Of a stretch of 11,910 bases of DNA, positions 11,890-11,910 are shown piece after piece (position 1 is the stretch's first letter; every line of letters begins with the position of its first letter). The position numbers and the translations under genes are program-made. The DNA is from Candidatus Bipolaricaulota bacterium (GTDB lineage Bacteria > Bipolaricaulota > Bipolaricaulia > UBA7950 > UBA9294): contig CP070725.1 of the NCBI GenBank assembly GCA_020350845.1, positions 545,066 through 556,975 of the forward strand. Direction: 5' to 3'. Under the pieces are notes generated by a model. That model saw nothing but the letters and a program-made list of their open reading frames with translations, ran no database searches and was not told the DNA's origin.

Positions 11890-11910
11890 CTACTCGGACT
11901 CGAGCAGGTA
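11890..11910 (-). CDS. possible C-terminus of the gene upstream of murF
   Basis: Read on the minus strand, one frame gives YLLESE then TAG, ending two bases before the murF ATG. A tight stop-start junction suits an operon and would explain the weak murF ribosome site. Seven codons are too few to identify the gene; murE would be the usual neighbour, but this is a guess. Confidence 0.3.
   Translation of the reverse strand, partial: YLLESE

Overview
The window is a dense, high-GC bacterial chromosomal segment (third codon positions are mostly G or C). Most genes are preceded by clear GGAG/GGAGG ribosome-binding sites. The putative promoters share a recurring -10 form, TA(G/C)NNT, with TTG-type -35 boxes. 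MurF shows a peptidoglycan-building bacterium. I see no phage, insertion sequence, CRISPR array, rRNA or tRNA. The phylum cannot be fixed from these genes; a little-cultured high-GC lineage is a guess only.

Left part (1-2866): a class III nucleotide cyclase, cut by the left edge, lies downstream of a stand-alone PD-(D/E)XK nuclease with a four-cysteine iron-sulphur signature (both minus). Next comes a 50-residue acidic coiled-coil protein (minus). It diverges from an unrecognised 152-residue basic-tailed protein and an orphan ribbon-helix-helix regulator (both plus).

Centre (2867-6531): a 376-bp gap between convergent genes holds a string of hairpins, several exposing GGAG in the loop. A two-gene minus operon follows, a HAD phosphatase/mutase and a SagB/ThcOx-type nitroreductase, joined by an ATGA overlap. 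Its promoter carries two identical 12-bp dyads on either side of the -35 box. The divergent plus operon encodes a membrane NfeD/ClpP-class serine protease and, again through ATGA, a small single-span membrane protein with a zinc ribbon.

Right part (6532-11910): a second convergent gap (359 bp) holds a heptamer-like repeat cluster and a compact multi-helix element that may be a structured RNA. A secreted two-HKD phospholipase D-family protein (minus) and a LonB-like ATP-dependent protease (plus) diverge from promoters whose -10 boxes overlap. MurF (minus) converges on the protease gene across a 36-bp gap with one hairpin. The last 21 bases may be the end of the gene upstream of murF.

The genes do not form one pathway. 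Two themes recur: protein quality control (NfeD protease, Lon-like protease) and small regulators with dyad-rich promoters. All RNA and operator calls come from reading complementarity by eye, with no folding program or database search.
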